From an uncultured Cuneatibacter sp. (GTDB lineage Bacteria > Bacillota > Clostridia > Lachnospirales > Lachnospiraceae), in the NCBI GenBank assembly GCA_934234215.1, contig CAKQHB010000009.1, positions 1 to 64,000 of the forward strand: a stretch of DNA of 64,000 nucleotides, read 5' to 3'. This document shows positions 1 through 8,316 of this stretch, piece by piece (the first letter of the stretch is position 1; the number at the start of each line of letters is the position of its first letter). The notes beneath the pieces were generated by a model. That model worked only from the letters and a program-made list of their open reading frames with translations, made no database searches and was not told where the DNA came from. Position numbers and translations under genes: made by a program.

Positions 1-31
1 ACATCAGTTTAAACTCGTAACTATAATGCAT
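1..31 (-). mobile_element. 5' end of a probable IS3-type transposase (OrfA), cut by the window edge
   Basis: On the minus strand a strong ribosome site AAGGAGG is followed eight bases later by an ATG at position 31. The ten visible codons give MHYSYEFKLM before the window ends. From memory this resembles the start of IS3-family OrfA helix-turn-helix proteins (often [YF]SYEFK followed by a Cys-Val-rich helix), which bind the insertion-sequence ends. Only ten residues are visible, so the family call is tentative. The start codon and ribosome site are sequence facts. Confidence 0.4.
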
Positions 32-36
32 AAAAA

Positions 37-70
37 TACCCTCCTTACTGGTTGTCCAGTAAAGAGGGTA
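37..70. repeat. 15-bp inverted repeat covering the ribosome site of the left-edge gene
   Basis: TACCCTCCTTACTGG at 37-51 pairs with CCAGTAAAGAGGGTA at 56-70 around a TTGT loop, with one mismatch. The minus-strand arm contains the AAGGAGG ribosome site of the probable transposase. A transcript entering from upstream would fold this hairpin and hide the site, whereas one starting inside the stem would not. Insertion sequences are known to use such structures to block expression from outside promoters. That role is inferred here. Confidence 0.55.
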
Positions 71-167
71 CATATCAATTGGAAAGTGGTGGGGATTTTT
101 TGCTGCCATTTGCATATAAATAACCAAAATTCCAACAGGCGATCGCAAAGCGGAAGCAGGTGAGAAT

Positions 168-1223
168 ATGAGAAGAAGAGACCGGGAACGACTGCAAAAC
201 TGGCTGTTGTTCTGCTTACTGGTGGCGGGCGCGGTGGTGTGGATGCTTGGACGGACGGAACAGATGGCACAGCGCAGACAGGTACAAGAACAGGAACAGC
301 TGGGGAATAGGCAGGCAATTCTGACAGACGCGACGGATGCATCAGACGGTGCAGAGGAGGTGCGGTCGCTGGAAGACTGGCTGCCGGATGTGCTGGTGTC
401 GGAGATCACACCAACATTTAGTCTGGAAGTCTGGAAAGCGCAGAGTGTGCTTGCCCGGACCTGGCTGTGGAATGCGGTGGTGGAGACAGGGCGTGCAGCG
501 ACTGTGACAGATGTGCGGAAAGAGGCTCGTTTGTCCCTGAAAGAGCTGCGGGAGGCAGGATGGAGCGGCGATGGGCAGGAGTGGGCAGAGGCAGACACCA
601 GTACGCAGCGGTTGTGCCGGATGAGCATATCCGCGACAGAAGGAGCCATCCTTGTGCTGGACAGTGCATCGGTGGGCAGCAGCAGTGCATCCGCGGGCAA
701 CGATGGTGCATCGGTGGATGGCACGTTTCCTCCGCTGTTTCACCTGTGCAGCGCCGGGCAGACGCGGGACGGCGGTACGCAGTATCCGGGACTCTGCACG
801 GTGGACAGTACGACAGATCTGCTTGTGACAGAGGCGGTGTCTGTGCAGTTTTTCACGGCGGAAGAGTTTCGAAATGGAATGGCAGATATCTTAGGAGAAG
901 AAGTTCAGCTGGAAGAGGCTGCGGCAGAACATTTGTCTTATGAAAAAGACGTGGCTGGTTACGTGACAAAGCTCGTATGGAAAAGAAGCGACGGGATAGA
1001 ACAAAATATCGACATTGCAGTATTTCAAAAGCAGTTTGCACTGTCTTCCCCGTGGTTCGAAAATGCGCCTGTGGACGGGCAGATCCGCATGACCTGTCGC
1101 GGCATCGGTCACGGCTACGGTATGAGTCAGTGCGGAGCGGCAGCGATGGCGCAGCAGGGAAAGACTTGGCGGGAGATTCTTGCGTGGTATTTTCCGCAGG
1201 CAAAATTGGAACAGACAAAATAA
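168..1223 (+). CDS. spoIID: SpoIID/LytB-domain peptidoglycan lytic transglycosylase (stage II sporulation protein D)
   Basis: The 351-residue protein has a short cytoplasmic N-terminus, one membrane segment (about 11-28) and a SpoIID domain outside. The motif VSEI-x8-WKAQSVLARTW at 77-99 matches the catalytic region of the family, with Glu79 as the predicted catalytic acid. The C-terminus carries the typical GHGYGMSQCGA stretch followed by a Trp-rich tail. SpoIID cuts glycan strands during engulfment of the forespore, working with SpoIIM and SpoIIP. The next gene is a SpoIIQ-like protein, the usual partner arrangement in Clostridia. The ribosome site is a modest AGGTGAG. Control by sigma-E is likely from the family, but I cannot pin a promoter. 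Confidence 0.88.
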   Translation: MRRRDRERLQNWLLFCLLVAGAVVWMLGRTEQMAQRRQVQEQEQLGNRQAILTDATDASDGAEEVRSLEDWLPDVLVSEITPTFSLEVWKAQSVLARTWLWNAVVETGRAATVTDVRKEARLSLKELREAGWSGDGQEWAEADTSTQRLCRMSISATEGAILVLDSASVGSSSASAGNDGASVDGTFPPLFHLCSAGQTRDGGTQYPGLCTVDSTTDLLVTEAVSVQFFTAEEFRNGMADILGEEVQLEEAAAEHLSYEKDVAGYVTKLVWKRSDGIEQNIDIAVFQKQFALSSPWFENAPVDGQIRMTCRGIGHGYGMSQCGAAAMAQQGKTWREILAWYFPQAKLEQTK

Positions 1224-1312
1224 ACAAAAATCAGGAAAAATGAATAAGAATCCTTCCTTCGGCAACACTACGGGTAGAAAACAACACGCAGATGTGCGGA
1301 ATGGAGGAAGCT

Positions 1313-2182
1313 ATGAAGGGTAAATGGGAACGGATCTGGAAAAATCGGATCACAACAACACTGGCGCTTTGTGCCGTCGTGATTGCAGCGGCGGTTGGCG
1401 CAGTGGCAGTCTATAAAGAGAGTCTGGGCAACTATCTCAACGACTCGAACAATCAGTTGGCACGGGCAGAGTCGGAACAGACAACGGAAGATCTGCCGGA
1501 GGAATCGGAGGAGTCTTCCGCTCCTGAGACAGAAAATGGGGCAGATGCAGCTGGGCAGGCAGAGTCGCAGCAGGATGCAGCGCAGGCGGAAGAGCCACAG
1601 GATGCAGCACAGACAGAGATAACAGGAGAGCTGACAGCGGATGCCGGTCAGACGGCAGATCCGACTGCACTTCCGGAGGCGGATGCAGGACAGGGATTGC
1701 TGGTAGAGAGCAGCGAAGGTGCAGATTCAGCGGAAGCTGGTGCAGGAGCAGAGGCGGCAGCGCTGCATTTCTCTGCGGACAGCAAGATGATCTGGCCGAT
1801 GGAGGGCGAAGTATTGATTGACTACAGCCCGGACACGACCACGTATTTTCAGACACTGGACCAGTATCGGACGAATCCCGGTATTCTGATTCAGGGACAG
1901 GCTGGTGGTGCGATTCTGGCACCGGCAGATGCGAGAATTGCGGAAGTCGGATTTGATGATGAGATTGGAAATTATCTTGTGTTGGATCTTGGAAACGGAT
2001 ATGAAGCGACCATCGGACAGCTCAAAGATATCGCTGTCGTGCCGGAGCAAATTGTAAAGGCAGGCGATGCGATCGCCTGCCTGAATGTACCAACCAGATA
2101 TTTTTCAGTAGAAGGGGAACATTTATTTTTGGAGCTGGCCGTGGATGGTCAGACCGTAGATCCTCTGATGTATTTGCAGTAA
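1313..2182 (+). CDS. spoIIQ: SpoIIQ-like membrane protein with degenerate M23/LytM domain
   Basis: The start chosen is ATG 1313, five to six bases after GGAGG; an in-frame ATG at 1292 lacks such a site. The 289-residue product has one membrane segment (about 16-34), a long acidic Ala/Glu/Gln-rich linker (50-150) and a LytM/M23 fold (about 158-289). The metal ligands are lost. The HPGID-type motif reads NPGIL at 188-192, the central YGHL motif reads IGQL, and the terminal HLH reads HLF at 270-272. SpoIIQ of Bacillus is likewise inactive and acts as a scaffold for SpoIIIAH across the intermembrane space, so a structural role in engulfment is inferred. It sits 89 bp after spoIID and converges on the MFS gene with only 7 bp between stop codons. 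Confidence 0.78.
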   Translation: MKGKWERIWKNRITTTLALCAVVIAAAVGAVAVYKESLGNYLNDSNNQLARAESEQTTEDLPEESEESSAPETENGADAAGQAESQQDAAQAEEPQDAAQTEITGELTADAGQTADPTALPEADAGQGLLVESSEGADSAEAGAGAEAAALHFSADSKMIWPMEGEVLIDYSPDTTTYFQTLDQYRTNPGILIQGQAGGAILAPADARIAEVGFDDEIGNYLVLDLGNGYEATIGQLKDIAVVPEQIVKAGDAIACLNVPTRYFSVEGEHLFLELAVDGQTVDPLMYLQ

Positions 2183-2189
2183 GGATTAT

Positions 2190-3413
2190 TTAACGAGCAG
2201 CACGTTCTTTGCTTTTTTCTTTCAGATAATAGATGCAGGCGAGAATCGTTGCCAGACCGAAAATACAGGTGCCCATGAGGAACGGGAATTTGGGATTCCA
2301 GTTATACAAAAATCCACTCATGAGAGCGCCGAAGACGCCGCCGAGATATTTCATGGAGTTGTAAAAACCCATGACGATACCGGCATCGGAGTCCGCTCCG
2401 TGAGAAGCGACCAGATCCTGCAGCAGCGGGATACTGACAGCAGAAAAGGCGAACAGTACAATGATGGAACCGACGAACGGTGCAACCTCTCCGGCGAGCG
2501 TGGAAGCTGCCATCGAGAGTGTGCATATGCCGAGAATCGGAATACAGCTCTTGCGTGTATCCGTTTTGCGCATGAGCCAGGTACAGAGGGTGGTATTGGC
2601 GAGCAGGGTAATCAGGCCGATGCCGCCCTTTATAATGCCAGTATAGCCGGAAGAAAACCCGAACTGATCCTTCGTGTAGTAATTAAAGCTCTGATCGAAA
2701 CAGGTCTGTCCCATGTTCTGCAGCATTGCCATGAGGAACAGGCAGAAAAACAGCGGAGTCAGGAATGACCTTGCAGCAAGGAAGGAGGAGAAAGGATTGC
2801 CCTCCCGAACGAGCTTTTTCTTGTCTGCGTCTTTGATGGAATACTCGTTGTCATCCACACAGCTGAAAAAGAAAATCACACCGGCGAGCAGCAGGACCGC
2901 AACCTGTGTCCAGATGGCAACGCGGACACCGATGTTTCCCAGCAGACCGCCCACCATGTAGCCGAAGGCACTTGCCACTGCGTTGATTGTCGCTAATGTG
3001 GCGAGATGGCGACCGCGGGCGGATTCGGAAGATTCATGGACAATGTAGGTGAGCTGCCCAACGAAGACGGAGCCGACGAACAGTCCACAGATAAGTCGCG
3101 CGATGATGATCTGAAGTTCCGTGGTGGAGAGACAGAAGAGTGCCTGGGACAGCGCATATCCGGCACAGCCGATCGCCAGCAGATACCGGGAAGATACATA
3201 AGTGTTTAATTTTCCCCAGAAGGGAGAAAATAAAAAGTTTGTCAGCAGGTTACACGCAAGAGCGACACCGAACATGTAATCCGCAAAGCCCAGATTGATG
3301 AACATCGTGGGGGTGACGGGATGTGCGCTGTTGGATGCAGCGGAAAATAAAACGCTGCCGATGAAAAAGCCGAGAAGAGATTTGGCGGTTTGATTGCGAT
3401 TTGCTGAACTCAT
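2190..3413 (-). CDS. Major facilitator superfamily transporter
   Basis: The 407-residue polytopic protein has about twelve hydrophobic segments and a charged central loop (about 190-210). The segment between TM2 and TM3 (FSPFWGKLNTYVSSRYLL) fits the MFS loop-2 motif G-x3-D/N-x2-G-R/K. The overall look is that of drug/H+ antiporter-like MFS members, but no substrate can be read from sequence. Its ATG overlaps the stop of the CYTH gene by four bases (ATGA), so the two are translationally coupled. GGAGG lies ten bases upstream. The gene converges on spoIIQ and no clear terminator separates them. Confidence 0.8.
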   Translation of the reverse strand: MSSANRNQTAKSLLGFFIGSVLFSAASNSAHPVTPTMFINLGFADYMFGVALACNLLTNFLFSPFWGKLNTYVSSRYLLAIGCAGYALSQALFCLSTTELQIIIARLICGLFVGSVFVGQLTYIVHESSESARGRHLATLATINAVASAFGYMVGGLLGNIGVRVAIWTQVAVLLLAGVIFFFSCVDDNEYSIKDADKKKLVREGNPFSSFLAARSFLTPLFFCLFLMAMLQNMGQTCFDQSFNYYTKDQFGFSSGYTGIIKGGIGLITLLANTTLCTWLMRKTDTRKSCIPILGICTLSMAASTLAGEVAPFVGSIIVLFAFSAVSIPLLQDLVASHGADSDAGIVMGFYNSMKYLGGVFGALMSGFLYNWNPKFPFLMGTCIFGLATILACIYYLKEKSKERAAR

Positions 3414-3895
3414 GCGTGGGTACCTCCGGTGGATAAATTTTCTTGGGTAGAAAGAGGATGCGTGGACAGATAGCTGTTGTGGAAGCGTCCGTCAAAAGTC
3501 ACTTCCTCCCCGAACCACTGGGGCGGCACAAAGGCATGGGCCTCCTCTTCCGAAGAAAACTCGACCTCTGCCAGAGACAGCCCCTCGTGCGCGCCGGAAA
3601 AGACATCCAGCTCGATGATGTATGGGTCCAGCGGGATCCGATAGCGGATCTTGTCGATGAGAATGCCGTCTGCTTTTTGCAGCAGGTGTTCATAAGAAGC
3701 TCTGGTAAGTGGAAGGTTATACTCCTCCCTTGTCATCAGTCCGCTGCCTTTGTAGGTCAGAATGTACTGTTCCCCATCCTGTCTGACCCGGACAACGGGA
3801 TCGGTGGAGAGATACCCCTGCACAAGATGCGTGTGCGGATACTGCTCCAACTGTTCCGGAAGATGATCGATCCGGAATTTTCGTTCGATTTCCAT
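3410..3895 (-). CDS. CYTH-domain protein (inorganic polyphosphate/triphosphate-binding enzyme family)
   Basis: The 161-residue protein begins MEIERKF, giving the ExExK signature of the CYTH fold (Glu2, Glu4, Lys6). It alternates basic and acidic residues on predicted strands of a triphosphate tunnel: VRVRQ, YILTYKG, IDKIRYRI and ELDVF. CYTH enzymes hydrolyse tripolyphosphate or thiamine triphosphate, or act as class IV adenylate cyclases. Short single-domain forms like this are usually triphosphatases, but the substrate is not determined. AGGAGGAG precedes the ATG. The gene leads a two-gene unit with the MFS transporter and is divergent from the DJ-1 gene. The C-terminal 20 residues beyond the fold are Ser/Thr-rich and look disordered. 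Confidence 0.85.
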   Translation of the reverse strand: MEIERKFRIDHLPEQLEQYPHTHLVQGYLSTDPVVRVRQDGEQYILTYKGSGLMTREEYNLPLTRASYEHLLQKADGILIDKIRYRIPLDPYIIELDVFSGAHEGLSLAEVEFSSEEEAHAFVPPQWFGEEVTFDGRFHNSYLSTHPLSTQENLSTGGTHA

Positions 3896-3917
3896 TTGTA
3901 AATCTCCTCCTGTATTT

Positions 3918-3935
3918 GTTAAGAAAAACCTTAAC
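3918..3935. promoter_or_regulatory. Short inverted repeat in the CYTH/DJ-1 divergent region
   Basis: GTTAAG and CTTAAC face each other across six bases, immediately upstream of the -35 box of the DJ-1 promoter and just before the CYTH start. It could be an operator or a small leader hairpin; nothing else supports a function. Confidence 0.25.
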
Positions 3936-3940
3936 GCACG

Positions 3941-3969
3941 TTGACAGGAAAGTCAATCAAATTTACAAT
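3941..3969 (+). promoter_or_regulatory. Consensus sigma-A promoter for the DJ-1 gene
   Basis: TTGACA at 3941-3946 and TACAAT at 3964-3969 are separated by exactly 17 bases. The start codon of the DJ-1 gene lies 41 bases after the -10 box. Confidence 0.75.
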
Positions 3970-4010
3970 AGACTCATGTGCAAAAAACGGAGGAAATTGG
4001 AGGTATTGAT

Positions 4011-4571
4011 ATGAGTAATGTGATCGCATTTCTGGCAGATGGCATGGAAGAGATCGAGTGTCTGGCAGTTGTGGATGTGCTGCGGCGTGCAGGCATTGAA
4101 GTGACGATGGCTTCGATCATGGGCAGAAAGTTCGTGACCGGTTCTCACGGCATTACCGTGGAGACAGATACTTTGGCAGAGGAGACGGATCTGGCAGATG
4201 CAGATTGTCTGTTTTTGCCGGGGGGAATGCCGGGGACAAAGTATCTGGGACAGAGCGAGATCGTGAGAAAGGCGCTGCTGGAGCAGGCAGCTGCCGGAAA
4301 GAGGGTATGTGCGATCTGTGCAGCCCCCAGCGTGTTAGGCGAGCTGGGATTACTGAAAGGACGGCGCGCAACCTGCTTCCCCGGATTCGAGGGAACGCTG
4401 GAAGGTGCAGAGTATGATTCTCACGCAGCCGTTGTGACAGATGGTCCGGTGACGACTGCGAGAGGTATGGGATGTGCAGTAGATCTGGGTCTGGAACTGG
4501 TGCGAATCTATGTTGGAGAACAGGCATCGAAGGAGCTTCGGACAGGAATTCAGTATCCGGGTGCATTTTAA
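4011..4571 (+). CDS. DJ-1/PfpI family protein
   Basis: The start chosen is ATG 4011 with GGAGG seven bases before it; an in-frame GTG at 3978 has no such support. The 186-residue protein has the DJ-1 fold landmarks: GMEEIE with Glu16 matching DJ-1 Glu18, LPGG at 69-72, and the nucleophile elbow AICAAPS with Cys103 matching DJ-1 Cys106. Family members act as cysteine-based hydrolases or lyases on methylglyoxal-type adducts and as redox-sensitive chaperones. The precise reaction here is unknown. The ThiJ-like bacterial subgroup without a C-terminal extension fits best. It is monocistronic, driven by the promoter at 3941. Confidence 0.88.
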   Translation: MSNVIAFLADGMEEIECLAVVDVLRRAGIEVTMASIMGRKFVTGSHGITVETDTLAEETDLADADCLFLPGGMPGTKYLGQSEIVRKALLEQAAAGKRVCAICAAPSVLGELGLLKGRRATCFPGFEGTLEGAEYDSHAAVVTDGPVTTARGMGCAVDLGLELVRIYVGEQASKELRTGIQYPGAF

Positions 4572-4614
4572 CGGCATTTTAGAAAAAATTTAGTGGCTTT
4601 TTTGTGATATCTAT

Positions 4615-4622
4615 GTTAGAAT
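4615..4622 (+). promoter_or_regulatory. Extended -10 element upstream of tig
   Basis: TG-T-TAGAAT at 4615-4622 is an extended -10 box 58 bases before the trigger factor start. The -35 region is weak (TGGCTT at 4594). A sigma-A promoter here is plausible but not certain. Confidence 0.4.
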
Positions 4623-4680
4623 AGTAACTTGCAGACGTGTGGGAACGTCCGTATGAGTATAGTTTGGAGGAAGAACAAAA

Positions 4681-5997
4681 ATGAGTGTACAGGTTGAAAA
4701 TCTGGAAAAGAGCATGGCAAAGTTGACAATAGAGGTTTCTGCAGATGAGTTCGAAAAGGCAACTCAGCAGGCATACCTGAAGCAGCGTGGACAGATTGCC
4801 ATTCCCGGTTTCCGTAAGGGCAAAGCACCCCGTGCAATGGTAGAGAAGATGTATGGCGCAGGCGTATTCTTTGAAGAGGCTGCAAACTCCATCATTCCCA
4901 AGGCATACGAAGAAGCAGCGAAGGAGTCTGGTCTGGATATCGTATCCCAGCCTTCCATCGATGTAACTCAGATGGAGAAAGGCAAGTCCTTCATCTTCAC
5001 TGCAGAAGTAGCTGTAAGACCGGAAGTTACTTTGGGCGAGTACAAGGGTCTGACCGCAGAGGTTGCTCCTGTTGTTGTAACTGACGAGGATGTAGACGCT
5101 GAGATCAAGCGCGTACAGGAGCAGAACTCCCGTATCGTTCCCGTAGAGGGCAGAGCAGTAGCGGATGGCGATATCGCTGTTATCGACTACGAAGGTTTCT
5201 GCGACGGTGTTGCATTTGAAGGCGGCAAGGGTACCGATCACGAGCTGACCATCGGTTCTCATTCCTTCATCGACACCTTTGAAGAGCAGCTGATCGGTAA
5301 GAACGCTGGCGATGAGTGCGAAGTAAACGTAACCTTCCCGGCCGAGTACCATGCAGCAGATCTGGCTGGAAAGCCTGCAACCTTTAAGGTAGCTGTTAAG
5401 GAAATCAAGGTTAAGGAGCTGCCTGAGCTGGATGACGATTTCGCAAGTGATGTATCTGATTTCGATACCATGGATGAGTACAGAAACAGCGTAAAGGCTG
5501 AAATCCAGGAGAGAAAAGAAAAGGCTGCTAAGACTGAAGCTGAGAACGCTTTAGTAGAGCAGGCTGTAGATAACGCTACTTTCGAGCTGCCGGCTGCGAT
5601 GATAGAGACAAACGCTCGTCAGATGGTAGATGACTTCGCTCAGAGAATCCAGTATCAGGGCATGACCATCCAGCAGTACATGGAGTACACTGGTATGAAC
5701 GCTCAGCAGCTGGTAGATCAGATGAAGCCGCAGGCTGAGAAGCGCATCAGCACCAGACTGGTTCTGGACGCTATCGTAAAGGCTGAGAACATCGAAGCTA
5801 CTGACGAAGATGTTGAGAAGGAACTGAACACCATGGCTGAGTCTTATAAGATGGAAATCGATAAGATCAAGGAGTACATGGGTGAGGAAGGTATGAAGAG
5901 CATTAAGGAAGATCTGGCTGTACAGAAGGCAGTAGATTTCCTGTATGACAATGCTACTATCACCGAGAAGAAGGAAGAGGCTCCTGTAGAGGAATAA
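4681..5997 (+). CDS. tig: Trigger factor, ribosome-associated chaperone
   Basis: The 438-residue protein has all three trigger factor domains. The N-terminal ribosome-binding domain carries GFRKGKAP at 43-50, the loop that docks on ribosomal protein L23. An FKBP-type prolyl isomerase domain follows (about 150-240), then the helical C-terminal chaperone domain (about 260-420). The tail is acidic. It folds nascent chains at the ribosome exit. Codon choice is strongly biased towards GCT, GTA and AAG compared with its neighbours, as expected for high expression. GGAGG precedes the start. clpP follows 30 bp downstream, the usual tig-clpP-clpX order of Clostridia. Confidence 0.97.
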   Translation: MSVQVENLEKSMAKLTIEVSADEFEKATQQAYLKQRGQIAIPGFRKGKAPRAMVEKMYGAGVFFEEAANSIIPKAYEEAAKESGLDIVSQPSIDVTQMEKGKSFIFTAEVAVRPEVTLGEYKGLTAEVAPVVVTDEDVDAEIKRVQEQNSRIVPVEGRAVADGDIAVIDYEGFCDGVAFEGGKGTDHELTIGSHSFIDTFEEQLIGKNAGDECEVNVTFPAEYHAADLAGKPATFKVAVKEIKVKELPELDDDFASDVSDFDTMDEYRNSVKAEIQERKEKAAKTEAENALVEQAVDNATFELPAAMIETNARQMVDDFAQRIQYQGMTIQQYMEYTGMNAQQLVDQMKPQAEKRISTRLVLDAIVKAENIEATDEDVEKELNTMAESYKMEIDKIKEYMGEEGMKSIKEDLAVQKAVDFLYDNATITEKKEEAPVEE

Positions 5998-6027
5998 TTC
6001 TTCCAACGCAGAAATGGAGGATAACCG

Positions 6028-6609
6028 ATGCCGTTAGTACCTTATGTCATTGAGCAGACCAGCAGAGGAGAACGTTCTTACGATATCTATTCCAGATTAT
6101 TAAAAGAGCGTATCATCTTTCTGGGAGAGGAAGTAACAGATGCATCCGCGGCTGTGATCGTTGCAGAGCTTCTGTTTTTAGAGGGGGAAGACCCGAGCAA
6201 GGATATCAACCTTTATATCAACAGCCCCGGCGGAAGCGTATCCGCAGGTATGGCGATTTACGACACCATGCAGTATATCAAGTGTGATGTATCCACCACT
6301 TGTATCGGCATGGCAGCCAGCATGGGAGCATTCCTGCTGGCAGGCGGCGCAAAGGGCAAGCGCTACGCACTGCCCAATGCAAAGATCATGATCCATCAGC
6401 CTTCCGGCGGTGCGCAGGGACAGGCAACCGAGATCGAGATCGTAGCCGAGGAGATTCTGAAAACCAAGAAAAAGTTAAACGAGATCCTGGCTGCAAATAC
6501 CGGTAAGCCATATGAAGTAGTCGCAGCAGATACCGAACGCGATCATTACATGACCGCTGACGAGGCAAAGCTGTACGGTCTGGTAGATGAAGTGGTAACA
6601 CACCGCTGA
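6028..6609 (+). CDS. clpP: ATP-dependent Clp protease proteolytic subunit
   Basis: The 193-residue serine peptidase has the catalytic triad in the standard places: Ser98 in GMAASMG, His123 in MIHQPSGG and Asp172 in RDHYM. The N-terminus (MPLVPYVIEQTSRGER) gives the axial-loop segment and propeptide-like start typical of Firmicutes. It forms the tetradecameric chamber that degrades proteins unfolded by ClpX or ClpC. GGAGG lies seven bases before the ATG. It is placed between tig and clpX. Confidence 0.97.
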   Translation: MPLVPYVIEQTSRGERSYDIYSRLLKERIIFLGEEVTDASAAVIVAELLFLEGEDPSKDINLYINSPGGSVSAGMAIYDTMQYIKCDVSTTCIGMAASMGAFLLAGGAKGKRYALPNAKIMIHQPSGGAQGQATEIEIVAEEILKTKKKLNEILAANTGKPYEVVAADTERDHYMTADEAKLYGLVDEVVTHR

Positions 6610-6714
6610 TTATAAGACAAAAAAATTAGGAGACGGCAGGTGTCCAGACGGTTGGGCAGCTGCCGTGTCCTGCAAGAAAATCAAAACACAGGATTGTTAA
6701 AAAGGGAGAAGATT

Positions 6715-8016
6715 ATGGCAGGAAAATCCGATGACGAGGTTTGCTGCTCCTTCTGCGGGCGACCCAGAAGCAGAGCCCGCAGACTGATCGCAGGAAACCA
6801 TAACGCTTATATTTGTGACGAGTGCGTCAGTGTTTGTGAAGAAATCATTCAGGAACAGATGGAAGAAGAAAAAGGCGAAGATCCCGGCATCAACTTACTG
6901 AAGCCGCAGGAGATCAAAGCGCACCTGGATCAATACGTAGTTGGTCAGGAAGCTGCTAAGAAAGTGTTGTCTGTTGCTGTTTATAATCATTATAAGAGAA
7001 TTTTATATGGAGACAAGGCGGACGTGGAAATCCAGAAGAGCAACATTTTGATGCTTGGTCCCACCGGAAGCGGTAAGACGTTTCTGGCGCAGTCTCTTGC
7101 CCGAATTTTGAATGTTCCGTTTGCGATTGCCGATGCCACAACACTGACTGAGGCCGGCTATGTAGGCGAAGATGTAGAAAATATATTGTTAAAGATCATC
7201 CAGGCAGCTGATTATGATATTGAGCGTGCCGAGATGGGTATTATTTATATCGACGAGATCGATAAGATCACAAAGAAGTCAGAGAACCTGTCCATCACGA
7301 GAGACGTATCCGGTGAAGGTGTTCAGCAGGCACTGTTAAAGATTCTGGAAGGCACGGTTGCCAGCGTACCGCCCCAGGGCGGCAGAAAGCACCCGCAGCA
7401 GGAGTTGATCCCCATCGACACGACGAACATTCTGTTCATCTGCGGTGGTGCTTTTGATGGTCTGGAAAAGATCATCGAGGATCGCGAGGGTGCTTCTTCT
7501 ATGGGATTTGGCGCAGAGATTGCAGACCGCACCGAGAAGGATGTAGGAGAGTGGCTCAAGGATGTAATGCCGCAGGATCTGACGAAGTTTGGTCTGATCC
7601 CGGAGTTTGTTGGCCGTCTGCCGGTGACAGTATCTCTGGAGCAGCTGGATGAGCAGGCATTGATCGACATTCTGACAAAGCCGAAGAACGCGATCGCAAA
7701 GCAGTATCAGGCATTGTTTGATATGGATGATGTAGCGCTGGAGTTCACTCCGGAGGCGCTGCAGCTTGTTGCAAAGCAGTCGATGGAGCGCAAGACCGGT
7801 GCGAGAGGTCTTCGGGCGATTATGGAGCATGTCATGAACGACGTGATGTTCCGGATTCCTTCCGATGATACGATTGGCACCTGCATCATCACGAAAGAAG
7901 CGGTTGCGGGAGAGCAGGAGCCGGAGCTGGTGCTGCGCAGCCAGAAGGTAAAGACACAGGAAGAGCGGGCACGCCTGTTTGCGGCCAAAAACGAAGAGAC
8001 TACCGCGAAGAGTTAA
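6715..8016 (+). CDS. clpX: ATP-dependent Clp protease ATP-binding subunit ClpX
   Basis: The start chosen is ATG 6715 after GGGAGAAG; the open frame extends upstream to a GTG at 6640, but that stretch has no zinc-finger-like or conserved sequence. The 433-residue protein has an N-terminal C4 zinc-binding domain (Cys11, Cys14, Cys34, Cys37) for substrate and adaptor contact. The AAA+ module follows: Walker A GPTGSGKT at 115-122, pore loop GYVGEDVE, Walker B YIDEID, and sensor/arginine motifs near EFVGRLPV and TGARGLRA. It unfolds tagged proteins and feeds ClpP, encoded just upstream. A terminator follows at 8031. Confidence 0.97.
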   Translation: MAGKSDDEVCCSFCGRPRSRARRLIAGNHNAYICDECVSVCEEIIQEQMEEEKGEDPGINLLKPQEIKAHLDQYVVGQEAAKKVLSVAVYNHYKRILYGDKADVEIQKSNILMLGPTGSGKTFLAQSLARILNVPFAIADATTLTEAGYVGEDVENILLKIIQAADYDIERAEMGIIYIDEIDKITKKSENLSITRDVSGEGVQQALLKILEGTVASVPPQGGRKHPQQELIPIDTTNILFICGGAFDGLEKIIEDREGASSMGFGAEIADRTEKDVGEWLKDVMPQDLTKFGLIPEFVGRLPVTVSLEQLDEQALIDILTKPKNAIAKQYQALFDMDDVALEFTPEALQLVAKQSMERKTGARGLRAIMEHVMNDVMFRIPSDDTIGTCIITKEAVAGEQEPELVLRSQKVKTQEERARLFAAKNEETTAKS

Positions 8017-8030
8017 AAGTCAAAGACGTT

Positions 8031-8064
8031 GCGGGGGCGCATGAAAATACGCTCCCGCTTTTTT
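8031..8064 (+). terminator. Rho-independent terminator after clpX
   Basis: GCGGGGGCG at 8031-8039 pairs completely, with one G-T wobble, with CGCTCCCGC at 8050-8058, followed by six T residues. It closes the tig-clpP-clpX unit. Confidence 0.85.
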
Positions 8065-8283
8065 GCTATAAAGCAAAAAAGCGCTCCGCGTGGATCGCAC
8101 TGCGGCGGAAAAGAAAATTGCCGCTTCGCGACCCGCCGCAGGCGGAGAATCCTGCGGAGCAGGATTCTATTTTTGCTATAAAGCAAAAAAGCGCTCCGCG
8201 TGGATCGCACTGCGGCGGAAAAGAGTTTGTCGCTTCGCGACCTGCCGCAGGCGGAGAATCCTGCGGAGCAGGATTCTATTTTT
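8060..8283. repeat. Tandem duplication of a 110-bp hairpin repeat between clpX and lon
   Basis: Two head-to-tail copies begin at 8060 and 8170 and differ by a one-base indel and a few substitutions. Each starts with the palindrome TTTTTTGCTATAAAGCAAAA and continues into a long imperfect hairpin. In copy 1, GCTCCGC at 8083-8089 pairs with GCGGAGC at 8154-8160, and CTGCGGCGG at 8100-8108 pairs with CCGCCGCAG at 8133-8141. This fills the 300-base gap between clpX and lon. The CTATAAAGCAAAAAA motif recurs near 18535 and 32953. Confidence 0.9.
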
Positions 8284-8316
8284 ACTCGAAAGAGAGATTA
8301 CGAAGAAGGGGAAGTT

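Noticed and set aside
3978..4010. GTG start for the DJ-1 protein
   Set aside because: The GTG lies 9 bases after the -10 box and has no ribosome site; ATG 4011 has GGAGG at the right distance.
8060..8283. CRISPR array
   Set aside because: Only two long adjacent copies without spacers and without cas genes.
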